From Coccinella septempunctata (Eukaryota > Arthropoda > Insecta > Coleoptera > Coccinellidae): a stretch of 64,000 bases of DNA. The DNA lies in NCBI RefSeq assembly GCF_907165205.1, contig NC_058194.1, positions 3,720,824 to 3,784,823 on the forward strand, given 5' to 3'. Shown here in pieces: positions 42,455 to 53,192 of this stretch. The notes below the pieces were generated by a model, which was given only the letters and a program-made list of their open reading frames with translations, did not search any database and was not told where the DNA came from. The position numbers and the translations under genes were made by a program. Position 1 is the stretch's first letter; every line of letters starts with the position of its first letter.

Positions 42455-43600
42455 CTAACCATCGACTGGACCATCGAAAAATATGGAGCTTCTTTCTGAT
42501 TGTTCTAACAGGTACTTATATATGGTACTTAATTTGTTTGTGTCTGTTTTTTTATTGATGGCATTTCCTTGTTTATTTATCTCTATCATTTCTAATATAA
42601 TTCTTTTTTGGTAATTTTTTTCTAACCTCAATACTTTCACATCCTGGAAATTAATTTCGTGATTTGAATTGAAAGCGTGTGTTGGTAACGCACATCTCTC
42701 ATGATATTTTGTTATATCTGATTTATGTAACGCTAGCCTGATTTTCAACCACTGAGATGTTTGTCCGATATATCTTCCTTCACAGTTTTCACACTCAATT
42801 TCATAAACAACATTGCTTTTCAATAAATTTGGTATTGGGTCTTTTAGTCTCTTGTACAAATTTCCTACTGTTTTCTGGTTATATACAGCAATCTTTACAT
42901 TTTCTTCATGAAATATTCTTTTTAATTTTTGTGTCAATCCGTTTATGTTTGGATAGGAAGCATAGCGGGTCTCTTCATTTATGTTTTCGTTTCTTTGGGG
43001 TTGGATGTTTGTTGTGTGAGTGGAGAACAGTAACTCATTTAACATTCCATTTGGGTATCCATTTTGTCTGAACACTTCAAGTAATCTGTTAATTGCTTCC
43101 CTCTCATATGACTCGTGGCAAATCTTACTTACTCTTTGTTTCATTTGTTTTATCACATTTATTTTCATATTTATGTTATGATTGGAATTGAAGTGTATCA
43201 TCTTATCTGAATTTGTTTCTTTTCTGTACCATTTTAATCTTATTTCATCTTCATGTCTCTGTGCTTTCGTGTCTAAAAAGGGCACACTTAGTTCGGCATC
43301 TTCTACTTCTAAAGTAAATTGTAAATTATTGGAGTATGAATTGAAGCTGCTCAATATGGTCTGGGTTTCTTCCTTTGGTACAGATGTAAAGATGTCATCT
43401 ACAAATTTTTTTAGGAATGGTATCCGGAATGGCAATTTTCCAATACTTGATTTCACTAAGTGGTCCATAACATACTGAGCCAGTCTCGGGCTTAATTTTG
43501 AACCAATTGCACAACCGAATACTTGGAGGTAATATTCTCCTCGGAACACACAATAGTTATTTTCCAACAGGAAAAGAGTTATCTCTAGGAACAACTCCAT
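42455..43600 (-). CDS. PLE-B RT (C-terminal half) plus complete GIY-YIG
   Basis: 381 codons, open. FGCAIGSKLSPRLAQYVMDH, then KKFVDDIFTSVP (FVDD), PFLDTKAQRH, the linker, VVYEIECENCEGRYIGQTSQ (GIY-YIG with Cys pair) and the C-terminus LEMIEINKQGNAINKKTDTN ending in FFDGPVDG. It preserves the natural C-terminus, which the right arm has lost through a 5-base deletion. The first Met (MELFLEIT) is internal; the arm is 5'-truncated. Confidence 0.92.
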   Translation of the reverse strand: MELFLEITLFLLENNYCVFRGEYYLQVFGCAIGSKLSPRLAQYVMDHLVKSSIGKLPFRIPFLKKFVDDIFTSVPKEETQTILSSFNSYSNNLQFTLEVEDAELSVPFLDTKAQRHEDEIRLKWYRKETNSDKMIHFNSNHNINMKINVIKQMKQRVSKICHESYEREAINRLLEVFRQNGYPNGMLNELLFSTHTTNIQPQRNENINEETRYASYPNINGLTQKLKRIFHEENVKIAVYNQKTVGNLYKRLKDPIPNLLKSNVVYEIECENCEGRYIGQTSQWLKIRLALHKSDITKYHERCALPTHAFNSNHEINFQDVKVLRLEKNYQKRIILEMIEINKQGNAINKKTDTNKLSTIYKYLLEQSERSSIFFDGPVDG

Positions 43601-43680
43601 ATTCAGACTTGTGTGTTCTTTTAGAATGTAAACGACAAGGACTTACACCAAAACATATAACATCCAATATAAAAGCTTAA

Positions 43681-44562
43681 CAGATTGTCGTTAAATATTG
43701 ATAAATGTCACCTTATATCATTTCATCGCTCCCGAGCCCTAGACCATAGTTATCATATCGACAACTGTTGTTTGCAGAGAGTGAGTGAGGTTCGGGACCT
43801 CGGTGTATTGTTGGACTCTAAGTTGACTTTCTGCAGTCATATGTCTGAGGTTAGGAAGAGGTGTATGCAGCTGCTCGGTTTTATTCAGCGAAATGGCAGG
43901 TTCTTCACGGTTGAAACTTTCAGGTTGTTGTATTGCACATTTGTTAGAAGTATTGCTGAGTATGCCTCTGTTGTGTGGTCGCCGTCGTACGTCACTCACA
44001 TCGCCTGTCTCGAGAGAGTTCAGAATAGGTTTCTGCGTATGTGTGCATTCAAGTTGGGTCTCTCATTTCGGCACCTGGACTATGAAGCAGCGAGGTCCTC
44101 TCTACGCTTGCCCTCTTTGGAGTCGAGGAGGTTACTCCTGGATCTTTTGCTTGTCTACAAGTTGTTGAATGGCATGATTTATTGCCCTGAATTGTTGTAT
44201 AAGTTTAATTTTTGTGTTCCGTCATTCAACACTAGGAGCATGAATATTTTTTACCAGGAGACACCCCATACAAACTACCGTAAACACTTTTTTTTACACC
44301 GCGTCACGAAGCGTTTTAATGTTATGTCTCCTCTTTTGAACTTGTTTGGGAGCTCACTTGACCGTTTTAGATGTGAGGTGTTACTCGCTTTAAGCTAGAA
44401 TACATGTATTGCCATTTTTGTGAATTTCATTGTTTTGTTTGTGATTTACTGATATATGCTTATTTTGTGATTGTAATTATTGTTCAATTTTTATTTTCAA
44501 ATGGGTTGTACCGTTTAATGTACTGAGCAATGCTCATGTTCATAAATAAATAAATAAATAAA
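43681..44562 (+). mobile_element. 5'-truncated LINE inserted in PLE-B
   Basis: Contains one open frame (43685-44398), a 3' UTR and an (AAAT)n tail at about 44541-44561. The flanking sequence ATAAAAGC is found on the left (43667-43674) and, as ATAAAAAGC, on the right (about 44558-44566), which may be the target duplication. Confidence 0.85.
43685..44398 (+). CDS. LINE reverse transcriptase, C-terminal part
   Basis: 237 codons from SLNIDKCHLISFHRSRA (the 'lNi.KC....f.r' block after ADD) through VRDLGVLLDSKLTFCSH (thumb), VRSIAEYASVVWSPSY ('r.ileYas.vW.P') to the stop. The catalytic palm is missing. Typical of Jockey-group LINEs. Open, so probably a young insertion. Confidence 0.88.
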   Translation: MSLNIDKCHLISFHRSRALDHSYHIDNCCLQRVSEVRDLGVLLDSKLTFCSHMSEVRKRCMQLLGFIQRNGRFFTVETFRLLYCTFVRSIAEYASVVWSPSYVTHIACLERVQNRFLRMCAFKLGLSFRHLDYEAARSSLRLPSLESRRLLLDLLLVYKLLNGMIYCPELLYKFNFCVPSFNTRSMNIFYQETPHTNYRKHFFLHRVTKRFNVMSPLLNLFGSSLDRFRCEVLLALS

Positions 44563-44569
44563 AAGCATA

Positions 44570-46750
44570 ATGGGATTATTTGAATTCAATAATCACAAAC
44601 TAAACAAAAAAATACGAAAATTTAATGAAGTAACCAAGAAGAAAATCCTTAATCTAGAACTGTGTCAAGTGAATTACAAAATACGAAAATTACAATCAGA
44701 AAACACCGAAGTACAGTACAAGTTGAGACATCTACCAGAGAACATATTAAGACAATACCAAAACCGACTAGAGATCTCGTTCAATAGGAGGTTTCACCTG
44801 ATCAGGCAAGCAAATATAAGAAAGATAAACAATCTCAAAGACAACAGTATCCCACAAATAAAGACCCAAGAGAAATGGATAAAAAATCTGTCGAACAAAG
44901 AGCTACCAAATACAGTAAAAAACATCCTATCATTAGGATCCAAATTCAGTATCCCAACGACCAAAGAAGACATTGACATCAATCGCATAATAGCAGATAC
45001 TGAATATATACTGGAGTCCATACCAAGTGAACGTAAAGACAGACAGAGAGCAAAAGATACAAACGCAATCACACATTACATCCATAAATCAACTAACGAA
45101 AACACTCCCACTCAGAAATGGTACAAAGATACAAAAAAGTTTTTGAAAGACAATAGTGACTTTATAATATTGAATAGTGATAAGGGTGCAGTTACGGTGG
45201 TGATGGAAGAACGAGATTATGACGAGAAGATGAATGAAATTTTGAATTCAAGGGACTTCAAGAAACTTCCGAGAGATCCAACTCAGACATTACAAACAAA
45301 ATGTAATAAATTCGTAAATAAACTTGAAAAACTAAAACACATATCAAAAGAAAAGGCAAAAGAAATGAGAACATATAACTCGGTCGCTCCCAGAATGTAT
45401 GGAAATCCGCAAATACATAAAAGTGGATATCCTATGAGACCCATTATATCAAGTTTAAACAGTCCATTGAATAAATTATCAAAATTCATTGCTGATATTT
45501 TGAAGAACGCCTATAATGAAGAAAATGAATATTACGTAAGAGACACGTTTCACTTTGCAACATCAATAAACAACTTCAAATTACCCAAAGACTACACATT
45601 GATTTCTCTCGATGTGGTCAATTTATTTGGAAATTTAGATAAAAATGAGATTATTGAAGTCCTCAAACAAAGTTGGAACGAAATAAAAGAACACACAAGT
45701 CTGAATATGGAGTTGTTCCTAGAGATAACTCTTTTCCTGTTGGAAAATAACTATTGTGTGTTCCGAGGAGAATATTACCTCCAAGTATTCGGTTGTGCAA
45801 TGGGTTCAAAATTAAGCCCGAGACTGGCTCAGTATTTTATGGACCACTTAGTGAAATCAAGTATTGGAAAATTGCCATTCAGGATACCATTCCTAAAAAA
45901 ATTTGTAGATGACATCTTTACAACTGTACCAAAGGAAGAAACCCAGACCATATTGAGCAGCCTCAATTCATACTCCAATAATTTACAATTTACTTTAGAA
46001 GTAGAAGATGCCGAACTAAGTGTGCCCTTTTCAGACACGAAAGCACAGAGACATGAAGATGAAATAAGATTAAAATGGTACAGAAAAGAAACAAATTCAG
46101 ATAAGATGATACACTTCAATTCCAATCATAACATAAATATGAAAATAAATGTGATAAAACAAATGAAACAAAGAGTAAGTAAGATTTGCCACGAGTCATA
46201 TGAGAGGGAAGCAATTAACAGATTACTTGAAGTGTTCAGACAAAATGGATACCCAAATGGAATGTTAAATAAGTTACTGTTCTCCACTCACACAACAAAC
46301 ATCCAACCCCAAAGAAACGAAAACATAAATGAAGAGACCCGCTATGCTTCCTATCCAAACATAAACGGATTGACACAAAAATTAAAAAGAATATTTCATG
46401 AAGAAAATGTAAAGATTGCTGTATATAACCAGAAAACAGTAGGAAATTTGTACAAGAGACTAAAAGACCCAATACCAAATTTATTGAAAAGCAATGTTGT
46501 TTATGAAATTGAGTGTGAAAACTGTGAAGGAAGATATATCGGACAAACATCTCAGTGGTTGAAAAGCAGGCTAGCGTTACATAAATCAGATATAACAAAA
46601 CATCATGAGAGATGTGCGTTAGCAACACACGCTTTCAATTCAAATCACGAAATTAATTTCCAGGATGTGAAAGTATTGAGGATAGAAAAAAATTACCAAA
46701 AAAGAATTATATTAGAAATGATAGAGATAAATAAACAAGGAAATCAATAA
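44570..46750 (+). CDS. PLE-B polyprotein: RT plus GIY-YIG endonuclease, 726 aa
   Basis: The longest intact frame in the window. N-terminal basic, coiled region; SDKGAVTVVMEERDYD near 205-220; YGNPQIHKSGYPMRPIIS near 281-298; LISLDVVNLFGNL near 344-356 (catalytic Asp); FGCAMGSKLSPRL; FVDD near 444-447; then the linker and RYIGQTSQWLKSRL near 654-667 (GIY-YIG). PLE proteins are usually around 800 aa. Here the extreme N-terminus lies upstream of a LINE insertion and the last ~37 residues are lost to a 5-base deletion after KQGN, giving an early stop. One PFLDT block reads PFSDT. Probably inactive but recent. Confidence 0.93.
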   Translation: MGLFEFNNHKLNKKIRKFNEVTKKKILNLELCQVNYKIRKLQSENTEVQYKLRHLPENILRQYQNRLEISFNRRFHLIRQANIRKINNLKDNSIPQIKTQEKWIKNLSNKELPNTVKNILSLGSKFSIPTTKEDIDINRIIADTEYILESIPSERKDRQRAKDTNAITHYIHKSTNENTPTQKWYKDTKKFLKDNSDFIILNSDKGAVTVVMEERDYDEKMNEILNSRDFKKLPRDPTQTLQTKCNKFVNKLEKLKHISKEKAKEMRTYNSVAPRMYGNPQIHKSGYPMRPIISSLNSPLNKLSKFIADILKNAYNEENEYYVRDTFHFATSINNFKLPKDYTLISLDVVNLFGNLDKNEIIEVLKQSWNEIKEHTSLNMELFLEITLFLLENNYCVFRGEYYLQVFGCAMGSKLSPRLAQYFMDHLVKSSIGKLPFRIPFLKKFVDDIFTTVPKEETQTILSSLNSYSNNLQFTLEVEDAELSVPFSDTKAQRHEDEIRLKWYRKETNSDKMIHFNSNHNINMKINVIKQMKQRVSKICHESYEREAINRLLEVFRQNGYPNGMLNKLLFSTHTTNIQPQRNENINEETRYASYPNINGLTQKLKRIFHEENVKIAVYNQKTVGNLYKRLKDPIPNLLKSNVVYEIECENCEGRYIGQTSQWLKSRLALHKSDITKHHERCALATHAFNSNHEINFQDVKVLRIEKNYQKRIILEMIEINKQGNQ

Positions 46751-47065
46751 AAAAACAGACACAAACAAATTAAGTACCATATATAAGTACCTGTTAGAAC
46801 AATCAGAAAGAAGCTCCATATTTTTCGATGGTCCAGTCGATGGTTAGATGTCAAGTGTCATATAGAAATACTGAATTGACACAATAAGTAAATAATCAAA
46901 AAATATTTGTTCGGTAACTCGGTGATGTCCAGTAAAATTGATTTTATGTTTAAAGACCAAATGTTCGAAGCTTTGGAGAGCTCCTATATTATATAACCTC
47001 ATATTCAGTGAGTTTGGAAAGAAAACAAAAATGAATTGTGAAATTTATGTATATGTTTGTATTTC

Positions 47066-47110
47066 AGAAGCCCTGATGAAGAATAAAATAAATATTCGAA
47101 AGCTTGGCAT
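47066..47110 (+). ncRNA. Hammerhead-like motif of PLE-B right arm
   Basis: CTGATGA at 47073-47079, stem II GAATA / TATTC, GAAA at 47098-47101, then GCTTGGC. Stem I GCC (47070-47072) with GGC (47106-47108). Predicted cleavage after U47105. One extra A before stem II. Confidence 0.8.
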
Positions 47111-47206
47111 AGAATGAAGAGTTTGACTTAAAATTCTCCCATCAAATTAGTCGTTATACCCTTAACTAAAAAACTGAATATAAATCATAGACTATTAACG
47201 TTGAAA

Positions 47207-47208
<2 letters not shown>

Positions 47209-47256
<48 letters not shown>
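47209..47256. repeat. (TA)n microsatellite
   Basis: About 24 TA units between PLE-B and the solo LTR. Confidence 0.98.
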
Positions 47257-47641
<385 letters not shown>

Positions 47642-49039
47642 CCAATAGACGTTTCCAGTCCCGATACGTTTCTAAGGCGACCTGAGACCCACATGATCCG
47701 AATGTTTTCTTCGAGTATATATGATGAAATAACGTTAATGAGAATTATAACTCCTTAGGCACACTTAGAGGGGAAAAGAATTCCTTCATTTAAAAAAGTA
47801 GCATAATCGATAATATTTTCCAAACCCGAGACATTGCACCAACTTTACAATCCCACATATACTCCAGCGGTAAATATGGCCAACGTTAACGATCCCGGCG
47901 CTGTTGCCAGTCTGACGGGACTGGAGCCGACAATTTCGATGTATAAAATGACGCGAAAAAGTAGGTGTCACGGTAGAAATTCATATACGTGTGAGTTTGT
48001 TGAGAAAGAAGTAATGTCTCAATATTCTCATGAAGCAAATTCCTTTTTAACAGATTCTTCCCAAATTTTGATCCATTAATAACATAACCTTGAGAGGCTG
48101 TGTACATAAAATGATTGTAATAAAATATGAAAAATTAATTTTTAGCTTCATTCTGAAATCTATAAGGGGGTTCCTGAAATTCGTGCAAGTACTCCAACTA
48201 TCATAAAAATGAGACAAAAATCAACAAAATTTATTGAAACACTGTTTACAAAAATTGAGATCTAGAGAGCGAAATATGAATTATTTTAATATTCCAGAGC
48301 CAGACTCATCACACCTAATTCAACGTGTTCAGTTTCATCATATAATCCTGTATGTCGAATTGAAAATAATTGTTTCACTTTCCAAGAAGTCCGTGCCAAG
48401 CCCAGAATTCCTCCTCTAATGTATTTTCCAAATTGAAATAAAAAACAGAAAAATCTAATTCATTCCTATAAATATCGCGTCAATGAGATGTGAAATATTC
48501 CAAAACAAACTTTAAAACCAGAATAATCGTAATAGCTTTCCTCGATAGGTACAATCATTCATTAATGCGAAAGACTGAAATGAAATAACACAAACAAAAA
48601 TGAGAAAATTGTTATAGATTACATACATGCATACATAAACTGTGTGGATGAACGAAAATGAAAGCGAAAAATACAAAACTGAAATATCATATACAAAAAA
48701 GAAAACAAAATTAGATATAACACCACAGTTCCTCACAGAGAGGACTTCCACCTGTCATAACTATTTTTGAAACCGTTTACCGAGGTCGATCGCACTACGC
48801 ATTCAGGGAGACGGTTCCAGTTGTGAAATATACGGTTAAGGAGAAAGTGTTAACATATGAATATAATGGCTAACAAGATAACAACAAAAAACTCGACACA
48901 TTCCAAACCTTAATTTGATTGAATGATTGAATATTAAAATTATTCACATGGAAATCATGAATTTATCTGCAAAATCAAATAACCCAAATGAATAAACTAA
49001 ATTTTAATGATATAGATTTTATGAAAACATGTAAAGAAA

Positions 49040-49295
49040 ACAAATTACTACTAGTACTTATACTCGTAATAATTGCTCGAAATGCCACCGCCTTGTTCAA
49101 TACATTTTATACATCGTTTTTGTAGTGAATCTGCAACCCTGCAAAGTTTCTGACGCATTTCAGCATAACACAATGTTATTCTTTCGATCAGGACCTCTCG
49201 AGTCTGAACGCTAATTTAATAAACTTTTCCTTTCAAGGTGTTCCAGGCATAAAAATCCAAAGGCGTAAGGTCGGAGCCTCTTTGTGGCCATCTTA
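49040..49295 (-). pseudogene. Mariner-like transposase C-terminal relic
   Basis: Minus strand: RWPQRGSDLTPLDFYAWN (family 'WPpRSPDLtPlDffLWg'), the block around the third catalytic acidic residue, then LKGKVY and CYAEMRQKLCRVADSLQKRC ('Fr....v..R...Ci...G'). Only the C-terminal third is present. It ends at a 21-bp perfect inverted repeat (49295-49315 with 49361-49381). Confidence 0.75.
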
Positions 49296-49381
49296 CGTTG
49301 ACCCTCAACTCATGTTGAAAATGAGAAACCATAGTCGCATGGAAGTTTTCTCTTTTCCATACATGAGTTGAGGGTCAACGT
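49295..49381. repeat. 21-bp perfect hairpin at the transposase break
   Basis: The arm 49295-49315 (transposase codons) is repeated inverted at 49361-49381 around a 45-base loop. It looks like a fold-back duplication at the truncation point. Confidence 0.9.
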
Positions 49382-49692
49382 GTGGTTCGCCAAAAAAAAA
49401 AAATAATTTTAACTTTACCCTACTCTACCCTCTGCCGTCAATAGTCAAACGTTCCTCGCAGATTCCTTTTAAATCGTCTCAGTCGTCACTGAAGGTATTT
49501 AATTTCAGTTTATCCCAACAGTTGCGAAATAATTTACTAGTTACGAGAAGTAAAAATTTCAAGACATAGATGAGTTCCAGAAAATGTCAATTTAAATGTC
49601 AAAATTTGAAAAATCACTATGGTCTTTTCCAGAATTATTGACATCCCAGTAGGTTTTTAAAGTCCATAGGCTCATAACAGCGTTTCTGGTGT

Positions 49693-49742
49693 TGGAACCT
49701 GAAGATGGGATGCGATTAGTCATCCCGAAACCGGTAGTTCTT
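49693..49742 (+). ncRNA. Hammerhead-like motif, orphan
   Basis: CTGAAGA at 49699-49705 and GAAA at 49727-49730 enclose stem II GGGAT / ATCCC with a 9-base loop. Stem I GAAC (49695-49698) with GTTC (49737-49740). ACCGGU forms the minimal self-complementary stem III; predicted cleavage after A49736. One extra base (T) before stem II. No PLE coding sequence remains nearby. Confidence 0.75.
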
Positions 49743-50197
49743 GTAGAATAAATTGGTGAGAGACAGTTTTTAGGTGTTTTTATTTATTTTGGTATATTAT
49801 ATGATCTGTTCATTTCAGCTCAAGCTAATTCAAATATCTATATTAAACTTATATTAGGTATCATATCACTCTGTATATTAACTTGTACCTATAGGCGAAA
49901 ACCAATCGTGTAACTGAAAGTCCTCTGAATTGATAATAATTTTTATGTGTATTTTTATAAATGATCAAATTGAAAGTTTGACTGAGGAATACCCTTCCAC
50001 CTCCTGAACTGAAAATTTCCAATTGTTAGTTCGGGATACTCGAGTAATTTCCAATATTTCATCTTTATGATTCAAACAAAAATGAAGTTGCTGAAGAATA
50101 CCAGAGATAGAGTTTTCAAGAATAGTTTTTCAAGAATATAAGGACTTCATACTGAAAAAAACCTTTTTATCACTGTGGTAGGAGTAAAAAATCTCCA

Positions 50198-50716
50198 TTG
50201 CTTTTGTATATTGATCTTCTGAAAAATTTCTGGAAAAAAGCTCTTGTCAAGTCAACCAAATATAATTACAATGATGTTCAGGAAATTCGTGAACCCGTAA
50301 ACACGACAGAGGGTCAAGTAGGGTGTGGTGAGAATACAATTTTTGTGCATAGGATCCTAAACGTGCCAGTGCTCCTGAAATTAGGTCGACTCACTTCACT
50401 TAATCGGGCTTGTATAAGTTTCCATACGTGTGCTATTATAGTTCGTATACGAAAAGAATCCAATAACACCACTTCAATTCAATACAAAATATTGTCATTG
50501 AATATTTCTCATGACGACTGTTCATCATACCGGGATCGTATAAGTTTTCTTATAGTACATTTGAGGTGTATGAATCGAAAAGATGACAAAATAAATTCTC
50601 AAGCTCTTCAACTGCAGCGTTGCCAAATTTTCGGACTAGATGCGTCGGTCAACTATGCGGATTATATACATCAAGTTCATGTCGCTCGAAGCGCCCTCGC
50701 ACTGGCCAAACCCTGA
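50198..50716 (+). other. Orphan 172-codon open frame, no known motif
   Basis: Long for this base composition, within E2. No signal peptide, no membrane segment, no cysteine pattern I recognise. No supporting homologue is visible in the window, and the frame runs through sequence near a foldback region (50736-50881). It may be chance or a relic of the element's own protein. Confidence 0.25.
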
Positions 50717-50908
50717 AGTTTTCTGTATATAATAACGAGTATAACCGACTTTTCAGACCCACCTGAAAATTCACCCCTAGCATCCCCTAACCCCCCTTAT
50801 AACGATTCTATGGTCGAACGTTACCAGACCCGGAGCCGGGTCTGACAACGTCACTTTTGGACTGAAAAGTCGGTCGAGTATACCGTTTTGGGTCTGTATA
50901 TGCGGTCG

Positions 50909-50913
<5 letters not shown>

Positions 50914-50978
<65 letters not shown>
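50914..50978. repeat. (TA)n microsatellite
   Basis: About 32 TA units between E2 and E3. Confidence 0.98.
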
Positions 50979-50982
<4 letters not shown>

Positions 50983-51954
50983 TAAAGTGTTAATACCACC
51001 TCCGAAATAGTTACTCGTTTAACGCTCTCACCTCATATATATCGCTGTCACCTCCGAAATCGGAGGTGACAACGTTTTGCCTTGTTTTTTGGCTTGTTAG
51101 ATTCAGGAGGCTTCAGGGATCAACATATCAAAAAATCGTTTTGAGGTCACAACGCACCCCGTTTATGTACTGAACAATCTTTTAGTTCGAGTGTATAGGA
51201 CTGGCGCTAGTGTGCTGAGCTGTATTTCGAAGAATTGCTGTGGGGGACTCTTTGCTCGTTAGCACCTCCGAAAATGGCAACGTTGTATTTTCAAAGCAGA
51301 TGTACACAGGCGGAATATAAGTATACGGATGAATTAACTGTAGAGAGGCGCAGCGCGCTATCTCCTCCATAATTGCAATCCAGGCGGCATATCTCAACGA
51401 TTTTTTATCGCATTTATCTGTAGGGGAAAGAATCACGTGAAAGAACACCAATCTTGGCTCTCTCGAATGGAATTATGACTTTTTATATTTCATCGTGTGT
51501 ATCTATGCATCCGTTGAACTTCTTTCATCTCAAGCTAAATATTCAGATGTAAATGGTGATGAATATTCAAGGACAATGAGCCATTCCGAAAATTTTCATT
51601 TCAGAATCAAGAGAAAAAATGCTACAAATTTTACAATATCACAGAAATGAACAACGTCGGCTAAACCGAATGTTGGACATTGTTGTGTTATTTCAAATGG
51701 AACGCCCTATATATTTTTCTTGAATCGGATTGCTCAATGATTTTGAGGAATCCTTCGCTCAGAAACATCTGTTTTATTATCGATTATGTTTAATTATTGG
51801 ATTTTCCCGAAAATTTGAATAGCTTGTACCATCTCTCTGGTTTAAAATACTGGAACTTACAATCTGCACTCAACTAGTAGAATACCTTCTAAAAGAAAAG
51901 ATCCTTTTACCCACACAACATGGTTATGTAAGAGGTAGATCAACTCAGACAGCA

Positions 51955-52242
51955 GTGTTTGAGTTCATTTCAGGAATCCTTAATGCCTTGGAGGATTCTA
52001 ATATAACAGTGGGTCTAATGCTGGATCTATCAAAGGCATTCGATACTCTGTCCCACGACCTTATACTCTATAAACTTTCTGCATATGGCATAAACAAGCT
52101 AGACTGGTTTCAATCATATTTAGCAAACCGCAGGCAGAGAGTGGTGATCTCTCAGAACGGAAAAACAACAGTTTCGGAAGAAGAACTCACAGAGTTCCGC
52201 AGGGTAGCATATTGGGCCCTATCATTTTTATCATTTTTCTAA
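51955..52242 (+). pseudogene. LINE RT palm fragment
   Basis: 95 codons: NITVGLMLDLSKAFDTLSHD carries the catalytic Asp ('lDlSKAFDt..h..Ll.kL..yGi'), then WFQSYLANRRQRVVI. A frameshift follows, before RVAYWALSFLSFF, which replaces the expected VPQGSILGP block; VPQGSILGPIIFIIF is readable in another frame at about 52195-52240. Confidence 0.88.
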
Positions 52243-52448
52243 ATGACCTAAGTACCATATTCGATGAAACCATGGTTAGGACAGTGAATTATGCAGATGA
52301 CACAAACTTCACTGTATTGGCCAAGCACGATTTAGAGTTGAGTTTACCATTTCACACTCAACTCTAACTCTAAATCGTGCTAGCCAGTGGTTTGAAGTAA
52401 ACGGTTTGTGCATGAATTCTATTCAGGACAGCTCATTCCGGTCCCCAA

Positions 52449-52847
52449 GTGCCTACCAGCATTTCACTGTCTAACTCCACATTAGAACTGACTAAATCTT
52501 GTCGCTTCCTAGGCCTCACTATTGAGGTAACCCTTGATTGGGGAGAGCACATTTCCAACCTTTGCAATCAACTGGGTACCATCTGCTACACTTTGGGAGT
52601 CCTCAATAAATATCTGGACATAACCTCACTAAGAACAATATACCAGGCAGTGTTTAGGTATGGCATCATGTTCTATGGTAGTTCATACAACCTACATAGA
52701 GTGCTGAAAATGAAGAAGAGAGCCTTCAGAATGATCTGGAGGATGAGGAGGACGGAATCATGCAGGGGAGTCTTCAGAAGGAATGGTCTTTTGACTGCTC
52801 CTGCTGTACACATCCAAGAAAGCCTGATATTTACATTCAAGAACTAG
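52449..52847 (+). pseudogene. LINE RT thumb and C-terminal fragment
   Basis: 132 codons: CRFLGLTIEVTLDWGEHISN ('kFLGi.id..L.W..Hi..l'), IYQAVFRYGIMFYGSS ('.y.sy..Ygi..WG'), then KRAFRMIW. About 240 bp of further C-terminal coding in another frame ends at 53089. Confidence 0.88.
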
Positions 52848-53159
52848 CACTACTTCCAAGAGAAAACAGTAAGTAATTACAATACGAGGACAACTGCACT
52901 AAAATATCCAAGACACAGATTAAGCCTCACTGAAAAAGGACCTGAATATAGATATATTCGTTATTACAATAAGATAGCTCACAAACTAAGAGGAGAATGG
53001 ACTCTACAACAGTTCAAGAAATTCATCTTCAAACTCCTACTTGAAATCGAACCCTACAGTGTGGAAGACTTTATGGAACACAGACTATAAAGCAGAAAAT
53101 GACCCTGTTTCACTTCAAGTGTTCAATGTCATGTGTACACTCTACCTGAAATAAAGCAC

Positions 53160-53190
<31 letters not shown>

Positions 53191-53192
53191 GA

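Larger units (their letters stand above)
42147..43623 (-). mobile_element. PLE-B left arm (minus)
   Basis: 5'-truncated PLE reading leftward: open frame 43600-42455, 3' UTR, and hammerhead motif at 42215-42259, ending in CAGTTTTTTAGTTAAGGG next to (TA)n. It joins the right arm head-to-head at 43623/43624 without spacer. Nearly identical to 45690-47190 of the right arm. Confidence 0.92.
43624..47190 (+). mobile_element. PLE-B right arm (plus), near full length, split by a LINE
   Basis: Starts at the head-to-head junction with codons for CKRQGLTPKHITSNIKA (43624-43680), is interrupted by a LINE (about 43681-44562), and resumes with MGLFEFNNHKLNKK. It ends with the hammerhead (47066-47110) and CCCTTAACTAAAAAACTG, inverted relative to the left arm's end. 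Confidence 0.9.
51840..53192 (+). mobile_element. Non-LTR retrotransposon in E3, degenerate
   Basis: Coding remnants from about 51860 (KILLPTQHGYVRGRSTQTAV, RT 'Q.GFr.g.st..a' block) to 53089, and a (TTTA)n tail at 53161-53189. An inverted repeat of 16 bp (AGCACGATTTAGAGTT with its complement, about 52326-52382) lies in the RT and accompanies a rearrangement there. Confidence 0.85.

Noticed and set aside
42757..43478. Plus-strand frames opposite PLE-B left arm (and minus-strand frames at 45829-46628)
   Set aside because: Shadow frames of the PLE coding strand; the true strand is set by the RT and GIY-YIG motifs.
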